Shown in pieces: positions 5,599 through 6,193 of a stretch of DNA of 6,193 nucleotides. The translations under genes and the position numbers were made by a program. The first letter of the stretch is position 1, and the number at the start of each line of letters is the position of its first letter. Below the pieces are notes generated by a model. The model did no database searches, was not told where the DNA came from, and saw only the letters and a program-made list of their open reading frames with translations. This DNA comes from Porticoccaceae bacterium (GTDB lineage Bacteria; Pseudomonadota; Gammaproteobacteria; Pseudomonadales; Porticoccaceae): contig JAPKCN010000119.1 in assembly GCA_028822945.1 (NCBI GenBank), forward strand, positions 1-6,193, read 5' to 3'.

Positions 5599-5955
5599 CT
5601 AGGTAATAATACCGCCGCTGTTACCCTGTCCCGGCACAACAATTTGTGATGTCTGGTCGCGGCGCATACGTTCTAACTCTTGCGATGCCTCTTCGACGGC
5701 AACCTTAGCCTTGGTCGCAAAGTCTTCCGCGGCCTCGCCGATGGTATTGCCGGACAGTTCAAAGTTTAGAGGTATGGGCCCCATTTGGCTCATTATCTGC
5801 GTCGACCCCAAGTATTGGACGCGACGGTTAGGATCGTCAGTGCCAGTTGCCATGACCGGAACAAGTTTGCGGATAGCGCCGATTTTCTGGTCGGTGTAAT
5901 TTTCCTCGCGAAACAGTGCATTTGGGTTCATAGAATCTTCATTTGAGTCTTGCAT
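5599..5955 (-). CDS. Conserved-looking small cytoplasmic protein of unknown function, next to slyD
   Basis: I cannot assign this 118-residue protein to a named family, although I have a weak recollection of similar proteins annotated only as cytoplasmic protein in pseudomonads. It has no signal peptide, no membrane segment and no cysteine. Visible layout: a polar N-terminus, NPNALFREENYTDQKIGAIRK (10-30), a segment that looks like a beta domain (31-67) containing VQYLGSTQIM and GPIPLNFEL, a charged helix of about residues 72-103 (EAAEDFATKAKVAVEEASQE), and a Gly-rich tail, VVPGQGNSGGIIT. The ATG at 5955 has AAAGA 5 bases upstream; a TTG at 5976 (7 residues longer) and an ATG at 5931 (8 shorter) are alternatives. 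It follows slyD by 49 bases on the same strand, so it is probably in its operon and may relate to protein folding or nickel/metal handling, but that is only context. Confidence 0.7.
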   Translation of the reverse strand: MQDSNEDSMNPNALFREENYTDQKIGAIRKLVPVMATGTDDPNRRVQYLGSTQIMSQMGPIPLNFELSGNTIGEAAEDFATKAKVAVEEASQELERMRRDQTSQIVVPGQGNSGGIIT

Positions 5956-6004
5956 ATTGTTCTTTAATATCCTCAATTGTGTTTAATATCTACCGAGCCA
6001 CTAT

Positions 6005-6193
6005 TCAGCGCGGTTGACAAAGTTGATGCTGATGACCGCCGGGGCCATGAACATGTCCGTGTTCGAGTTCTTTCGCAGTGGCGTCGCGAACTTCCTCGAT
6101 CGATACGTCAAAATGTAGCGTTTTGCCGGCGAGCGGATGATTGCCGTCGACGGTAATGCTATCTTCCGTCAACGCAATAACAGTGACTGCCAT
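6005..6193 (-). CDS. slyD: FKBP-type peptidyl-prolyl isomerase SlyD, C-terminal part
   Basis: SlyD is a cytosolic prolyl isomerase and chaperone that, in E. coli, also delivers nickel for hydrogenase maturation through a His/Cys-rich tail. Only the last 62 codons are in the window and the frame runs off the end; the ATG at 6193-6191 aligns inside the SlyD domain (VTVIALTEDSITVDGNHPLAG matches the E. coli VEITAVEDDHVVVDGNHMLAG region), so it is an internal Met. The end of the FKBP core is clear: DGNHPLAGKTLHFDV, then the typical VRDATAKELEHGHVHG. The tail is short: HGHVHGPGGHQHQ then LCQPR, with five histidines and one cysteine instead of the long His/Cys-rich extension of E. coli. Short histidine tails are also known in SlyD homologues, so metal binding may be reduced, not absent. 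Transcribed ahead of the unknown gene. Confidence 0.9.
   Translation of the reverse strand: MAVTVIALTEDSITVDGNHPLAGKTLHFDVSIEEVRDATAKELEHGHVHGPGGHQHQLCQPR

Noticed and set aside
1..6193. Mobile element, CRISPR array, toxin-antitoxin or phage-defence system
   Set aside because: No transposase, integrase, direct repeat series or small gene pair of that type is seen; all but one gene belong to recognised housekeeping families in compact operons.

Overview
The window looks like a chromosomal core region of a gammaproteobacterium of moderate GC content, probably a marine or Pseudomonas-related lineage. The evidence is the gene order glnL-glnG facing secB-grxC-rhodanese, as I recall from pseudomonads and relatives, plus closely E. 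coli/Pseudomonas-like SecB, RNase AM (YciV/TrpH), SprT, YhbQ and SlyD proteins. The genus cannot be fixed from sequence alone. There are no insertion sequences, phage genes, CRISPR arrays, tRNAs or rRNAs, and no gene-free stretch longer than about 100 bases.

Layout: (1) 1-2476, plus strand: the nitrogen two-component pair, glnL (ntrB; its first ~10 codons lie outside the window) followed one base later by glnG (ntrC). (2) 2473-3748, minus strand, convergent with glnG: an operon transcribed rhodanese-like (yibN type) -> grxC -> secB, with a probable sigma70 promoter at 3798-3826. The stop codons of glnG and secB share one CTAG. (3) 3846-4664, minus strand: a PHP-domain RNase AM (rnm/yciV/trpH). 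(4) 4730-5502, plus strand, divergent from it: sprT and a small GIY-YIG gene overlapping by 4 bases. (5) 5599-6193, minus strand: the 3' end of slyD, followed by a small conserved-looking protein of unknown function.

Functionally this is mostly housekeeping: nitrogen-limitation signalling, export chaperoning, thiol redox, RNA 5'-end processing, a SprT metalloprotein, a GIY-YIG nuclease and a prolyl isomerase. I see no new multi-gene defence or mobile system. The most unusual signals are a glutaredoxin 3 homologue whose nucleophilic cysteine is glycine (GPFC instead of CPYC/CPFC) next to a cysteine-free rhodanese-like protein; the shared CTAG stop inside a small hairpin; and a compact divergent promoter that could make sprT leaderless.
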